Below are positions 1 through 8,621 of a stretch of 64,000 nucleotides of DNA, one piece after another; the stretch's first letter is position 1, and the number at the start of each line of letters is the position of its first letter. The position numbers were made by a program, and so were the translations under genes. The stretch covers positions 27,373-91,372 of the forward strand of contig JAHDPL010000032.1 of the NCBI GenBank assembly GCA_018434355.1, read 5' to 3'. The notes beneath the pieces were generated by a model. It saw nothing but the letters and a program-made list of their open reading frames with translations. It was not told the DNA's origin and did no database searches. The DNA is from Sporomusaceae bacterium (lineage in GTDB: Bacteria; Bacillota; Negativicutes; UBA1444).

Positions 1-60
1 GTTTCCCAGCGTCGCGACGGCCCAAAACAAACACCAAATGAACTTTTTCATTCCGCTCAT
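1..60 (-). CDS. Start of an exported protein (partial, runs off the left edge)
   Basis: Twenty codons are visible from an ATG at 60, preceded by a GAGGAGG site about nine bases upstream. They encode MSGMKKFIWCLFWAVATLGN, a Lys-Lys pair followed by a hydrophobic stretch, which looks like the front of a signal peptide. It starts 20 bases after the stop of the exported protein upstream (80-1591), so the two are probably co-transcribed. The mature protein lies outside the window and its function cannot be told. Confidence 0.6.
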   Translation of the reverse strand, partial: MSGMKKFIWCLFWAVATLGN

Positions 61-79
61 GACTCGCATCCTCCTCTAC

Positions 80-1591
80 CTATCGTTTGGCGGCAATTTT
101 CGCGAGACATTGTTCAATAAAAGGTCGATCGCCTGCGTGCTTTACGAGGTCATACTTTTTGAAGATTTCCGCGAGCCGGATGTTTACGTTGTGCAGTTCT
201 GCAGGATTCTTTTGCAAATCCCTGAACTTGCCGCGCTGCCCAAAGATGCTTACGATATAATTGGCATCCTGAGGTTGTTCTTTGGCAAGATTGTTCAATA
301 TGCCCAGGATTTTTGTTGCGTCCCCCGCCTGTTCCCTGGTTGGTTTGGCAGCCGGCATGCCAACCGGCTGCGAAAGGTATTGCGCCGCCTGCTGCGACGA
401 ATATACGCCTTCGTTGATTACAGCCACAATCAACATATCGGTTGAATTGCGCTCTTGCGAGCTGGAGTTCGGCGGGTATTGCCGCCATGTTGTGATATAA
501 ACATTATTTTGCGCGATCAGCGGCAGCGTTGCAGTCGACGACACTTGATACGTCAATGCGTCAACATCTCCCTCATAAAGGGCAAACTTTTCATTATTTC
601 CATCAGTGAAGGTTGCTGTCGCCGAAACATTTACCCCCTTGGCTTTTGCCGTATAGGGAGGCACGTTGGTCTGCGCCGCGCCTGGCGAATCCAGTTGCGC
701 CTGCATGCTTTGCAGCGAAGAGAGTCCGCCGACAACGATGACCGCTTTGCCGAACGCATCCGCCGGGTCGAGGAATATCATCACATCGCTGACAACATCG
801 AGGATGGTGCTGATCACCGATAACAGGGTTGGTTTTGCCGGTTTGGGTATGGTGCTGGGCGTACCGGCGCCCAACGAATTGACGTTGATCTTGTATACTG
901 CCTGCGCTGTGTTATTGTTCATCAGGCTCAGATTGATCGAGGCCGTAGTCGGCGAGGCTGCGTTGTGCGCCTTGGCGCTGGTGTAGTTGCCGGACTTTAC
1001 AATCGCATTGCCATCTTCCTTGGCTGATGGATAGCCGGCCAACACCGTATAGTTTTGGTACGCCGCAGCGCCCTGATTGTTCAGGTCGCCCAAGGCCACA
1101 TATTCAACGTAGTCAAACTTTGCCGGGCTCGTCCAGGAGGGAAACAGCGTGAACATATTCAAAAAATTCAATTGGCTGTTATAGGTGTATGATCCCGCCG
1201 GACCCGAAGCCGCAGCAGTCGCCACAGGCATCAGTGATGCGGATGTTGCGCCGTTGGCCGGTGTAGCGGGAGTATAAATATTGGTGAATGTCGTCGTAGT
1301 TCCACTTGCTGAAGGGTAATAGACGCCCGACAATCCGGCGGCCAGCGGCATACCGGGCCCACCATTGACCGTGTACGCGCTCGGACTTGTCGTGGAAACA
1401 TTAAAATTGATCGGGGACTGCGTCAGATTAAGGACAAGCACCGGCAATACCCCATAGGTATTGAGCTGAATCGCACTTGCCGTGGGCGTGATCGGTAAAT
1501 TATCAGCTTTTGCCACATTGCCGGAAATAACGCTCAGGACAAAAACCAATGGCACGACTACCCGGAGAATAGCTCCTGTGAAACAAAACAC
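80..1591 (-). CDS. Exported protein of unknown function, 503 aa
   Basis: I do not recognise this protein. It begins with a clear signal peptide (hydrophobic residues about 6-25, ending around NVAKA). The next 200 residues are rich in Ser, Thr, Asn, Ala and Gly, as in surface-exposed beta-rich proteins. A hydrophobic patch near residues 255-285 (LLSVISTILDVVSDVMIFL, then a Gly/Val-rich run) could be a membrane-active or buried helix. The last 75 residues are charged and helical, with several Lys/Arg. I place the start at GTG 1591 because a GGAGG site lies eight bases upstream; the TTG at 1597 is too close to it. A second secreted gene follows at position 60. No cysteine cluster, lipobox or enzyme motif was seen. 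Confidence 0.75.
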   Translation of the reverse strand: MFCFTGAILRVVVPLVFVLSVISGNVAKADNLPITPTASAIQLNTYGVLPVLVLNLTQSPINFNVSTTSPSAYTVNGGPGMPLAAGLSGVYYPSASGTTTTFTNIYTPATPANGATSASLMPVATAAASGPAGSYTYNSQLNFLNMFTLFPSWTSPAKFDYVEYVALGDLNNQGAAAYQNYTVLAGYPSAKEDGNAIVKSGNYTSAKAHNAASPTTASINLSLMNNNTAQAVYKINVNSLGAGTPSTIPKPAKPTLLSVISTILDVVSDVMIFLDPADAFGKAVIVVGGLSSLQSMQAQLDSPGAAQTNVPPYTAKAKGVNVSATATFTDGNNEKFALYEGDVDALTYQVSSTATLPLIAQNNVYITTWRQYPPNSSSQERNSTDMLIVAVINEGVYSSQQAAQYLSQPVGMPAAKPTREQAGDATKILGILNNLAKEQPQDANYIVSIFGQRGKFRDLQKNPAELHNVNIRLAEIFKKYDLVKHAGDRPFIEQCLAKIAAKR

Positions 1592-1660
1592 GCGCAATTC
1601 CTCCTTGTTCTTTTTTCTCCAACGCTTTCAACACTGTACCCCGACCCCGCAATCGACTTC

Positions 1661-1688
1661 ATTATATATTAACTGTATATTTTTGTAA
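1661..1688 (-). promoter_or_regulatory. Sigma-70-type promoter of the exported-protein gene
   Basis: On the minus strand TTACAA (1683-1688) and TATAAT (1661-1666) are separated by 16 bases, about 70 bases upstream of the GTG at 1591. The -10 box is perfect and the -35 box is fair. Confidence 0.55.
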
Positions 1689-1842
1689 CCTTAACATAAA
1701 AAATCGTTTAGCCAAATGGCACAATTGTCACTAACCCTCAATCCCAGATCAGACGCAAGCAGGTTTTTTTGTCACCAATCGCTAATATTCACTTAAGAGG
1801 TTTGTAAAGCAAATCAAAGCTAAAGCATTGGAGGTTCCCATC

Positions 1843-2340
1843 ATGCAAGAAATTACATTTGATCAATATGCGCCGCAGGTGCTGCAGCAGTTGCCAAAGG
1901 GTGCGTTTCTCACCGTCAGTCACGGCGGACGCGACAACACGATGACGATTGGCTGGGGCAGTCTCGGCGTGATTTGGGGCAAGCCGATCCTCAGCGTGCT
2001 GGTCCGCCCATCCCGCTTTACCTACGGACTGCTCGAGGCCAGCGGCGAATTCACCGTCAGCGTGCCGCTTGCCGGCATGGCCAAAGCGTTGGGAGTGTGC
2101 GGCAGCAAATCAGGCCGCGATACCGACAAGTTCACCGCTGCCGGACTGCAGAAACTGCCCGGCATCAAACTGGCCACCCCGGTAATCGGCGGCGCCGGTC
2201 TTCATTATGAATGCAAGGTTGTGTTCAAACAACCGATGAATCCGGCTTTACTCGACGCCGGGATAAACGCCGCATCTTATCCAAGCGGCGACCATCACAC
2301 GATTTACTATGGACTGATTGAAGCCTGCTGGCTGGAATAA
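1843..2340 (+). CDS. Flavin reductase-like, FMN-binding protein
   Basis: This 165-residue protein fits the flavin reductase / FMN-binding split-barrel family. It opens with a short lead, then LPKGAFLTVSHGGRDNTMTI and a WGSLGVIWGKP segment typical of these proteins, and has the RPSRFTYGLLEASGEFTVSVP segment that lines the flavin site. Members reduce or bind FMN/FAD with NAD(P)H, and several act as cytosolic flavoproteins in anaerobes. ATG 1843 is chosen because GGAGG sits eight bases upstream; the in-frame TTG at 1828 precedes that site. It is followed after 36 bases by the AlaX-like gene. The substrate is not evident. Confidence 0.85.
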   Translation: MQEITFDQYAPQVLQQLPKGAFLTVSHGGRDNTMTIGWGSLGVIWGKPILSVLVRPSRFTYGLLEASGEFTVSVPLAGMAKALGVCGSKSGRDTDKFTAAGLQKLPGIKLATPVIGGAGLHYECKVVFKQPMNPALLDAGINAASYPSGDHHTIYYGLIEACWLE

Positions 2341-2376
2341 TATCCGCATAGCGGCAATCTGGAAAGGAAGGGACCC

Positions 2377-3597
2377 TTGTTGCCTACTGAAAAGCTCTAT
2401 TATCAAGATGCTTACCTGCGCGAGTTCACGGCGCAGGTCACCAGCAAGACCGCGCTTGCTGACGGCAAATTCGCCGTGGTGCTGGACCGCACCGCTTTTT
2501 ACCCGGAAGGCGGCGGCCAACCCTGCGACCTGGGAACGCTGAACGCGGCGCAGGTCATTGATGTGCGAACAATCAACGATGAAATCGTCCATACGACCGC
2601 CGGCGATCCGGGCGACGGCCTGTTGACCGGACGGCTCGACTGGCGGCGCCGCTTCGACCACATGCAGCAACACAGCGGCGAGCATATCCTGTCAGGAATT
2701 TTGCTGGCCAACTATCAGGCGGAAAACGTCGGCTTTCATCTAAGCCCCGCCAGTTGTCAGATCGATGTCACTCTGCCTTCGCTGACCGCCGAACAGGCAA
2801 CTGCCATCGAGGATGCCGCCAACGCCGCGATTTTCGCCAACTTGCCGGTCACAGGCAGATTTGTTGAACAGACGGACCTGTCCGCGTATCGACTGCGTAA
2901 GGAGCCCGGCAAGGAGTTTCTGCAAATCCGGCTGGTTTCGGTCGAGGACTGCGACTGCTGCCCCTGCGGCGGCACCCATGTTTCGCGGACCGGCGAGGTC
3001 GGCCTGCTGAAAATCCGCAGCTGGGAAAAACGCAAGCAAAACATCCGGCTCGACTTTGTCTGCGGCGGCCGGGCGCTGGACGATTACCGGCAGAAACATG
3101 AGCTGGCGCGCGCCCTGTCCAGTCGTTTTTCCGCTCCGGTGGAAGGCACGCTGGCCGCCGTCGAACGCACGCTGGAAAAACTGGCTGCCACTCAGTCGCA
3201 GCTTGCTGCCAGCCGCAAATCCTATCACGAGGAATTGGCCGCCCGCCTGTTGGCGGAAGCTGCAAATCATGGTTCGGGAGATTTGCCTGTTATCAGCCGC
3301 GTATTCGTCAATTACAGCGCCGCCGATTTACAGGACTTCGCCGCGCGGATCACCGCCGGCGGCGCCATATGCCTACTCGCCGCCGATGACAACGACGGCG
3401 GTCGCACCTCATTGCTGTTTGCAGCGCCCACTGCGACGCCGCTGCCGATGAACGAGCTGCTCAAACAAACGCTGTCGCCTTTCGGCGGCAAAGGCGGCGG
3501 CAACGCATTGTCAGCCCAGGGCGGACTGCAAGGCGGCGACGCGGAAATCATCCTGTCGTCAGCGCGTAAACTGCTGGAATTGAAAAAGCAGGAATAA
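2377..3597 (+). CDS. AlaX-type alanyl-tRNA editing protein (DHHA1 domain)
   Basis: The protein hydrolyses misacylated tRNA-Ala (Ser- or Gly-tRNA-Ala) in trans, by family knowledge. Both zinc-binding motifs of the editing domain are present: HxxxH in HMQQHSGEHILSG (about residues 90-102) and CGGTH further on, followed by a helical linker and a Gly-rich C-terminal DHHA1 domain (GGKGGGNALSAQGG). At 406 residues it matches the long AlaX-L form rather than a full alanyl-tRNA synthetase, since no catalytic class II core is present. A GGAAAGGAAGGG purine stretch precedes the TTG start; TTG 2380 is an equally possible start. Only 14 bases separate it from the following signalling gene. Confidence 0.9.
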   Translation: MLPTEKLYYQDAYLREFTAQVTSKTALADGKFAVVLDRTAFYPEGGGQPCDLGTLNAAQVIDVRTINDEIVHTTAGDPGDGLLTGRLDWRRRFDHMQQHSGEHILSGILLANYQAENVGFHLSPASCQIDVTLPSLTAEQATAIEDAANAAIFANLPVTGRFVEQTDLSAYRLRKEPGKEFLQIRLVSVEDCDCCPCGGTHVSRTGEVGLLKIRSWEKRKQNIRLDFVCGGRALDDYRQKHELARALSSRFSAPVEGTLAAVERTLEKLAATQSQLAASRKSYHEELAARLLAEAANHGSGDLPVISRVFVNYSAADLQDFAARITAGGAICLLAADDNDGGRTSLLFAAPTATPLPMNELLKQTLSPFGGKGGGNALSAQGGLQGGDAEIILSSARKLLELKKQE

Positions 3598-3611
3598 CCC
3601 GGAGGTACCGA

Positions 3612-6600
3612 ATGAGCGACGAAAAAAACGCCAGTCAGAGCGATGCGGCTCTGGCGGCTACGCAACACTTGCTGCGAACATTGATCGACACGCTGCCGGA
3701 CCGAATTTTCGTCAAAGACAGGCAGAGTCGTTTTCTGCTGAACAATGCAGCCCATCTGCAGGCCTTAGGGGCAAAGTCGCAGCAAGAAGCAATCGGGAAA
3801 ACCGACTTCGATTTCAAGCCGGCCGAATTCGCCGCCCGTTATCATGCCGACGACCGGCAGGTGATGGACAGCGGTCGGCCGCTAGTCAATTTTGAAGAAC
3901 CGATGCGGCGGCCTTCCGGCGAAACGGGCACACTGCTCGTCAGCAAATTTCCGCTGCATGGACCGGATGGCGAACTGCTCGGCATGTTCGGCATCAGCCG
4001 CGATATCACCGAACAGAAACTCTCCGAACAGCAGCTGCACGACAGCCAGGCCCGCATCCGCGCAATCACCGAATCGACTCAAGATGCCGTGTTAATGATG
4101 GACCCCGAAGGCCGGATTTCTTTCTGGAACAAAGCCGCGGAACGGATTTTCGGCTATAGCGCCGCAGAAGCGGTCGGCAAGAATCTGCACCAATTGCTTG
4201 CACCGACGCGCTACCATGCCGCTCACGCCGAAGCTTTCGAACACTTTCGCAAAACCGGAGACGGCAATGCCGTCGGAGCCACGCTGGAACTGACCGCCTG
4301 TCACAAATCCGGTCGGGAAATCGCCGTCGAACTATCGTTGTCCGCAATCCAGTCTGTTGACGGTTGGCATGCCGCCGGAATCCTGCGTGATATCAGTCAG
4401 CGCAAACAGCTGGAACAGGAGCTGCGCCAGCATACCTGCAAACTGGAAGAAACCGTGGAGCTGCGTACACAGGACCTGTATGCAGCCAATCAAGAATTGA
4501 CGGCGCTCAACCAAACCCTGGAAGAGGAAATCAGCATTCGGCAGCAAAAAGAAACCGACCTGGTGCTGCGGGAAAAACAATACCGAGCCACAACCCGGCT
4601 CCTGACGCATGCCGCAGACAACACGGACGATCTGCTGAAATCGGTGTTGCACGACGCAGTGCGGCTGGTCGGTGCGCCGGAAGGGTATATCGGATATTTT
4701 GAAGAACATGGAGCCAGTTTCGCGGTTCACCACGAAATCGGCGCCATTGCCGATTTTTACCGTACGCAGCTTACCCCCGCCGTCAAGTTGTCGCAAGGCT
4801 TTCTGTCGCAAGTCTATCGCAACGGAGAAGCAATTTGGGAGCGCGATTACCGGTCCCATCCGCTGCGCATCCCCGACCGCCAATTCGACCGCGTCGCCTC
4901 ATTGATTATTGTACCGCTGAAACTGGAAAATAGAGTGCGCGGCGCGCTTGCCGTCGTCTGGACCGACACCGCCCACCCGGTAAGCGAGGAAGATGTCGCT
5001 GTCGTCAATCAATTTGCCACGCTGGCTTCTCTGGCGCTTGAACGGGCCTTCAACCAGGAAAAAATCAACTATCAGAACAAATTGTTGCAAAAATTGGCTG
5101 AAACAACCGCATCCCTAGTCACCGAACTCGACCTGGACAAAGCACTGCAAAACATCCTCGAACAGGCCAAATCATTCATGGGAATCCCGCATGGCTTCAT
5201 CGTCCTGTTCACGCCGGACGGACGGCATGTCGAGGTCAAGTGCGGCCTGGGTCGTTACCAAAGCCAAACCGGCATGGTTCGTTTGTTCGACGGACAGGGA
5301 ATCTTCGGCGAAGTCCAGCGCACCGGCAAATCGGTCGTCATCCTCGACTACGCGCACTGGCCGCAGCGGATGGTGAACGACTTCAACCAAGAAATGACCG
5401 CCGAGATGCAGGCGCCGCTCATTATCGACGGCAAAACGGTCGGCAGCATCGGTTTGGCCCTGTTTGGCGAGCCGATCGCCATGGAGCCGGAAAGATTGGT
5501 TGTGTTCGAACAGTTTGCCACCGTCGCTTCGATTGCGCTCAAAAATGCTTTGGCGCACCAACGTACCAGACACCAGGCCTTCCATGACCCGTTGACAGGC
5601 CTGCCCAACCGGGCCTATCTGAGCAACCGGCTGGAGGCGGAAATGCAAAAAGCCCGCTGTGGCGAAACCAGCGGGGCAGTGTTGTTTATTGATCTGGACG
5701 ACCTGAAAACGGTGAACGACAGTTTCGGTCATTCCAGCGGCGACGACCTGATCAAGGCCGCAGCCGCGCAAATCTGCGAGGCGGTGGGCCCGGACGCCTT
5801 TGTCGCCCGCGTCGGCGGCGACGAGTTCATTGCGATTCTGCCGGGCGAAAAAAATCTGCGCCATATCGCCGATCTTGCCAATCAGTTGGTGAATACCGCC
5901 CAACGCGAATATACTGTCGGCGGTCACAATATCCACATGTCGGTCAGCCTGGGCGTCACCCTGTACCCCGGCGACGGCGACCAGGCCGAGGAGATCCTCA
6001 AGAACGCCGATAACGCGATGTACGCCGCCAAGGCTGCCGGACGCAACTGTTGGCGGTTCTATGAGTCGGCGATGTTGAAGGACGCCTATGAAAAGCTGCT
6101 TTTGACCAATAGCCTGCGCCATGCGCTGGAACGCGAGGAGTTTTCATTGCACTTCCAACCGCAGATCGCGATGGAAAGCCGGCAGATTCTTGGCTTTGAA
6201 GCGCTTTTGCGTTGGAACAGTCGCGAGCACGGCCCTGTTTCGCCGGACCGCTTCATTCCGCTTGCCGAACAGAACGGCCTGATCTTGCCGATCGGCGAAT
6301 GGGTCTTTTGTGAAGCCTGCCGTTTTGCCTGCAAATTGGCGGCCAGCGGTCGCAGTCATTTGCATGTCGCCGTAAATGTCTCACCACGCCAACTGGCTGA
6401 TCCCGACTTTGTCGCGATGGTCTGCCGCTCAATCAATGAGGCCAACATTCAGCCATCGCAGTTGGAAGTGGAAATCACTGAAAATGTGCTGATTGAGTCG
6501 ATGGAGGATAGCACCCGCAAACTGGCGGCGCTGGTCGAACTGGGCGTCAAATTGTCGCTCGACGATTTCGGCACCGGCTATTCTTCGCTGACCTATCTGC

Positions 6601-6860
6601 GCAACCTGCCGGTTGCAACGCTGAAGATCGATAAAACCTTCATATCCGGCATGCTTGATGACAAAGTGCAGGAAGGGTTCATCCGTTCCATCATCGACAT
6701 GGCCCACGTTCTGGGCCTGCATGTGGTGGCCGAAGGTGTGGAGACAAGTCCGCAACTCGAAAAATTGACCGCCATGGCCTGCGACTGCGTGCAAGGTTAT
6801 GTGTTCAGCCGGCCGCTACCCGAAACAGCGGCGCTGACATTCGCGACGCCTGACCTTTGA
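3612..6860 (+). CDS. PAS-PAS-GAF-GAF-GGDEF-EAL cyclic-di-GMP enzyme
   Basis: This is a 1,082-residue cytosolic sensor with no obvious membrane segment. In order: PAS (about 15-140), PAS (about 145-275), a coiled coil (about 275-320), GAF (about 330-480), GAF (about 500-650), GGDEF (about 655-815) and EAL (about 830-1075). The GGDEF signature is intact (RVGGDEF). The EAL domain keeps GFEALLRW, the ENVLIE glutamate, DDFGTGYSS, KIDKTFI and EGVET, so both diguanylate cyclase and phosphodiesterase activity are plausible. GGAGG precedes the ATG by seven bases. It is the first of four c-di-GMP proteins in this window and sits at the end of a plus-strand series starting with the flavin reductase. The PAS/GAF ligand cannot be predicted. 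Confidence 0.95.
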   Translation: MSDEKNASQSDAALAATQHLLRTLIDTLPDRIFVKDRQSRFLLNNAAHLQALGAKSQQEAIGKTDFDFKPAEFAARYHADDRQVMDSGRPLVNFEEPMRRPSGETGTLLVSKFPLHGPDGELLGMFGISRDITEQKLSEQQLHDSQARIRAITESTQDAVLMMDPEGRISFWNKAAERIFGYSAAEAVGKNLHQLLAPTRYHAAHAEAFEHFRKTGDGNAVGATLELTACHKSGREIAVELSLSAIQSVDGWHAAGILRDISQRKQLEQELRQHTCKLEETVELRTQDLYAANQELTALNQTLEEEISIRQQKETDLVLREKQYRATTRLLTHAADNTDDLLKSVLHDAVRLVGAPEGYIGYFEEHGASFAVHHEIGAIADFYRTQLTPAVKLSQGFLSQVYRNGEAIWERDYRSHPLRIPDRQFDRVASLIIVPLKLENRVRGALAVVWTDTAHPVSEEDVAVVNQFATLASLALERAFNQEKINYQNKLLQKLAETTASLVTELDLDKALQNILEQAKSFMGIPHGFIVLFTPDGRHVEVKCGLGRYQSQTGMVRLFDGQGIFGEVQRTGKSVVILDYAHWPQRMVNDFNQEMTAEMQAPLIIDGKTVGSIGLALFGEPIAMEPERLVVFEQFATVASIALKNALAHQRTRHQAFHDPLTGLPNRAYLSNRLEAEMQKARCGETSGAVLFIDLDDLKTVNDSFGHSSGDDLIKAAAAQICEAVGPDAFVARVGGDEFIAILPGEKNLRHIADLANQLVNTAQREYTVGGHNIHMSVSLGVTLYPGDGDQAEEILKNADNAMYAAKAAGRNCWRFYESAMLKDAYEKLLLTNSLRHALEREEFSLHFQPQIAMESRQILGFEALLRWNSREHGPVSPDRFIPLAEQNGLILPIGEWVFCEACRFACKLAASGRSHLHVAVNVSPRQLADPDFVAMVCRSINEANIQPSQLEVEITENVLIESMEDSTRKLAALVELGVKLSLDDFGTGYSSLTYLRNLPVATLKIDKTFISGMLDDKVQEGFIRSIIDMAHVLGLHVVAEGVETSPQLEKLTAMACDCVQGYVFSRPLPETAALTFATPDL

Positions 6861-6899
6861 ACGCCGTCATACGGCGCGACTAAGCCTCAAGACGGAAAC

Positions 6900-8621
6900 T
6901 CAGCGGATTTCAATGCACAACGCCGCCCCGTCATCCCATCTTTCGGGGCTTTCGGCGCATTGCCGCAACAGGTCGACCGTTGCCGCGGCTGATGTCGGTG
7001 CAACCGGGCGGCCTTGTTTTGTTAGCATTTCATAGAATCCGTCGGTCATAAAACAGAAGAAGTCGCCCGGCGACAAATCCAGCATCAGTTCACCGAAGTC
7101 GGGTTCCGGCAAAATACCGGTCAGACTGCTGCCCAGGCGCTGCCAGCCGGGCTTAGGCGCACAGGCGTAGAAATGGTGGATGCCGCCGCCGGTGATCCGC
7201 AGCTGCGACCGCGGCAGGTCAAATTCAAACAACAACAGAGCAGCAAACGTCGTTTCGGTAAAGTAATGCATCAACTGCAGGTTCAAATCGCGGAGAAAAC
7301 GGACGTCCCATTGCGTTGATTCGGTCAGCGCCCGCTGCAAAATCACGCTGGTCGCGGTCGTTTGCAGCGCCGTGGCTACGCTGTGACCGGTGACATCAAT
7401 CAGATAGCCTCTCAGACGCTTTTCTTCGGCAAACCAATGATAGCCGTATGCATCGCCGCTGACCCAACGGTACGGCGCATAGACGGTCTGCACGCAAATC
7501 GACTCATTGTCCAGCCCCGGTTGCAACAGTTCCCGCTGGGCGGCGCCGGCCAGTTCGAGTTCGTCGGCCAGCTGCTGTTCCTGTTTGCGGATTTGCTCGA
7601 TGGCTCGGACATTGGCGACCGCCATCGCAAAGACCGGCGCCAGTTGGAAAGCCAGATTGCGGTAATTACGCAGCTGCAGCGGCAATGCAACCTCCGTCGC
7701 GACTACGATGGCCAGTCGCGCGCCTTCATGTTCAAGCGCAACAGCGATCCCGCCATCCGGTTGCAAAACCGGGTCCGCCAGGTTGTAGCGCGGCGCGACG
7801 CCGTCCGGCAAAACCACCGGCTTCAGCCGACCGGTCGGCTTGACCGGATAATAAATGACGCAGGACGGTGCGAACAAGATCTGCAAGATCTCCAGAATGG
7901 CGCGGGCCGTCTGCTCCTCGGTCTGCAGCCGGTCGAGCCTGGCAATCAGGTCGAAGGCCATCGCATAGTCGGAAAGTTGCCGCGCCGTTGGCGCAGTATT
8001 GTCAGGTATGTTGCCGGTCGCATCGCCGGTTTCGCTCTTTCGCAGCATTTCCCGCAGATGCAGGCCAAGCACGTCGGTGCCGACCGACAGACGTCGCGCC
8101 GGTCGGTCCAGGTAAACGGCGAACTCCTGCAGCTGTTCGGCGGCATCCGGCAGCGTACCGGTATCCAGCAGAACGAACTCACGGGTACATTCGCGGAAGA
8201 AGGCCCGGGCGGTAGCCTGGTCAAACCCCCAGGCGGCCAGATATCGTTTGCTGCGGGCCAACCAGCCGGGGCTGAGCAGATGCGCGCCCTGGGCGATCAA
8301 ATCGTCTACCAGCGCCGCATTGCATAGTAGCGCAAAGCAGGCGGCGGTCCGATGAAAAAACACGTTTTCTGTAGCCGATGCCTGTTCCGACTGCAGACCG
8401 GCAATACAATTCGAACCAATCACGTGGATACCGGCCGGAAATGCCGGTATTAGCTCTGCCAACAGTTTCGGTAGTCGCAGCGAGCGCCCCGGCGCTTTGT
8501 GACAGGCAGCATCAAAAGCGACCACATGGCAGCGCAGACCAGGCGGCGGGTTATCCTGCAGAGCGGTTTCGACTTCGCGACGCAGGTTCTCGCAGACCAG
8601 GACACAGACACTACGCTCCAT
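6900..8621 (-). CDS. DUF1638-like / GAF-like / SpoIIE-type protein phosphatase fusion
   Basis: The C-terminal part (about 360-573) is a PP2C-like SpoIIE/RsbU phosphatase domain. Its metal-binding signatures are visible as VSGDAY, IDVTGHSVATAL, LSPGDFFCF and MTDG. A degenerate GAF-like region with a flanking coiled coil occupies about 225-360. The first ~200 residues (VCENLRREVE, HVIGSNC, LLSPGWLARSKRYL) resemble DUF1638, a domain I associate with corrinoid methyltransferase gene sets; this assignment is from memory and moderate. It is the last gene of the operon, overlapping the UroD-type gene by 11 bases. The fusion suggests a phosphatase whose output depends on corrinoid or methyl-transfer status, which is inference. 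No partner anti-sigma or kinase gene lies nearby. Confidence 0.8.
   Translation of the reverse strand: MERSVCVLVCENLRREVETALQDNPPPGLRCHVVAFDAACHKAPGRSLRLPKLLAELIPAFPAGIHVIGSNCIAGLQSEQASATENVFFHRTAACFALLCNAALVDDLIAQGAHLLSPGWLARSKRYLAAWGFDQATARAFFRECTREFVLLDTGTLPDAAEQLQEFAVYLDRPARRLSVGTDVLGLHLREMLRKSETGDATGNIPDNTAPTARQLSDYAMAFDLIARLDRLQTEEQTARAILEILQILFAPSCVIYYPVKPTGRLKPVVLPDGVAPRYNLADPVLQPDGGIAVALEHEGARLAIVVATEVALPLQLRNYRNLAFQLAPVFAMAVANVRAIEQIRKQEQQLADELELAGAAQRELLQPGLDNESICVQTVYAPYRWVSGDAYGYHWFAEEKRLRGYLIDVTGHSVATALQTTATSVILQRALTESTQWDVRFLRDLNLQLMHYFTETTFAALLLFEFDLPRSQLRITGGGIHHFYACAPKPGWQRLGSSLTGILPEPDFGELMLDLSPGDFFCFMTDGFYEMLTKQGRPVAPTSAAATVDLLRQCAESPERWDDGAALCIEIR

Noticed and set aside
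5172..6122. 316-residue open frame on the minus strand within the GGDEF region
   Set aside because: It lies opposite the conserved GGDEF domain, has no ribosome site and no family features.
6861..6899. Small GCCGT/ACGGC hairpin between converging genes
   Set aside because: It has a five-base stem and no T-run, so termination there cannot be claimed.
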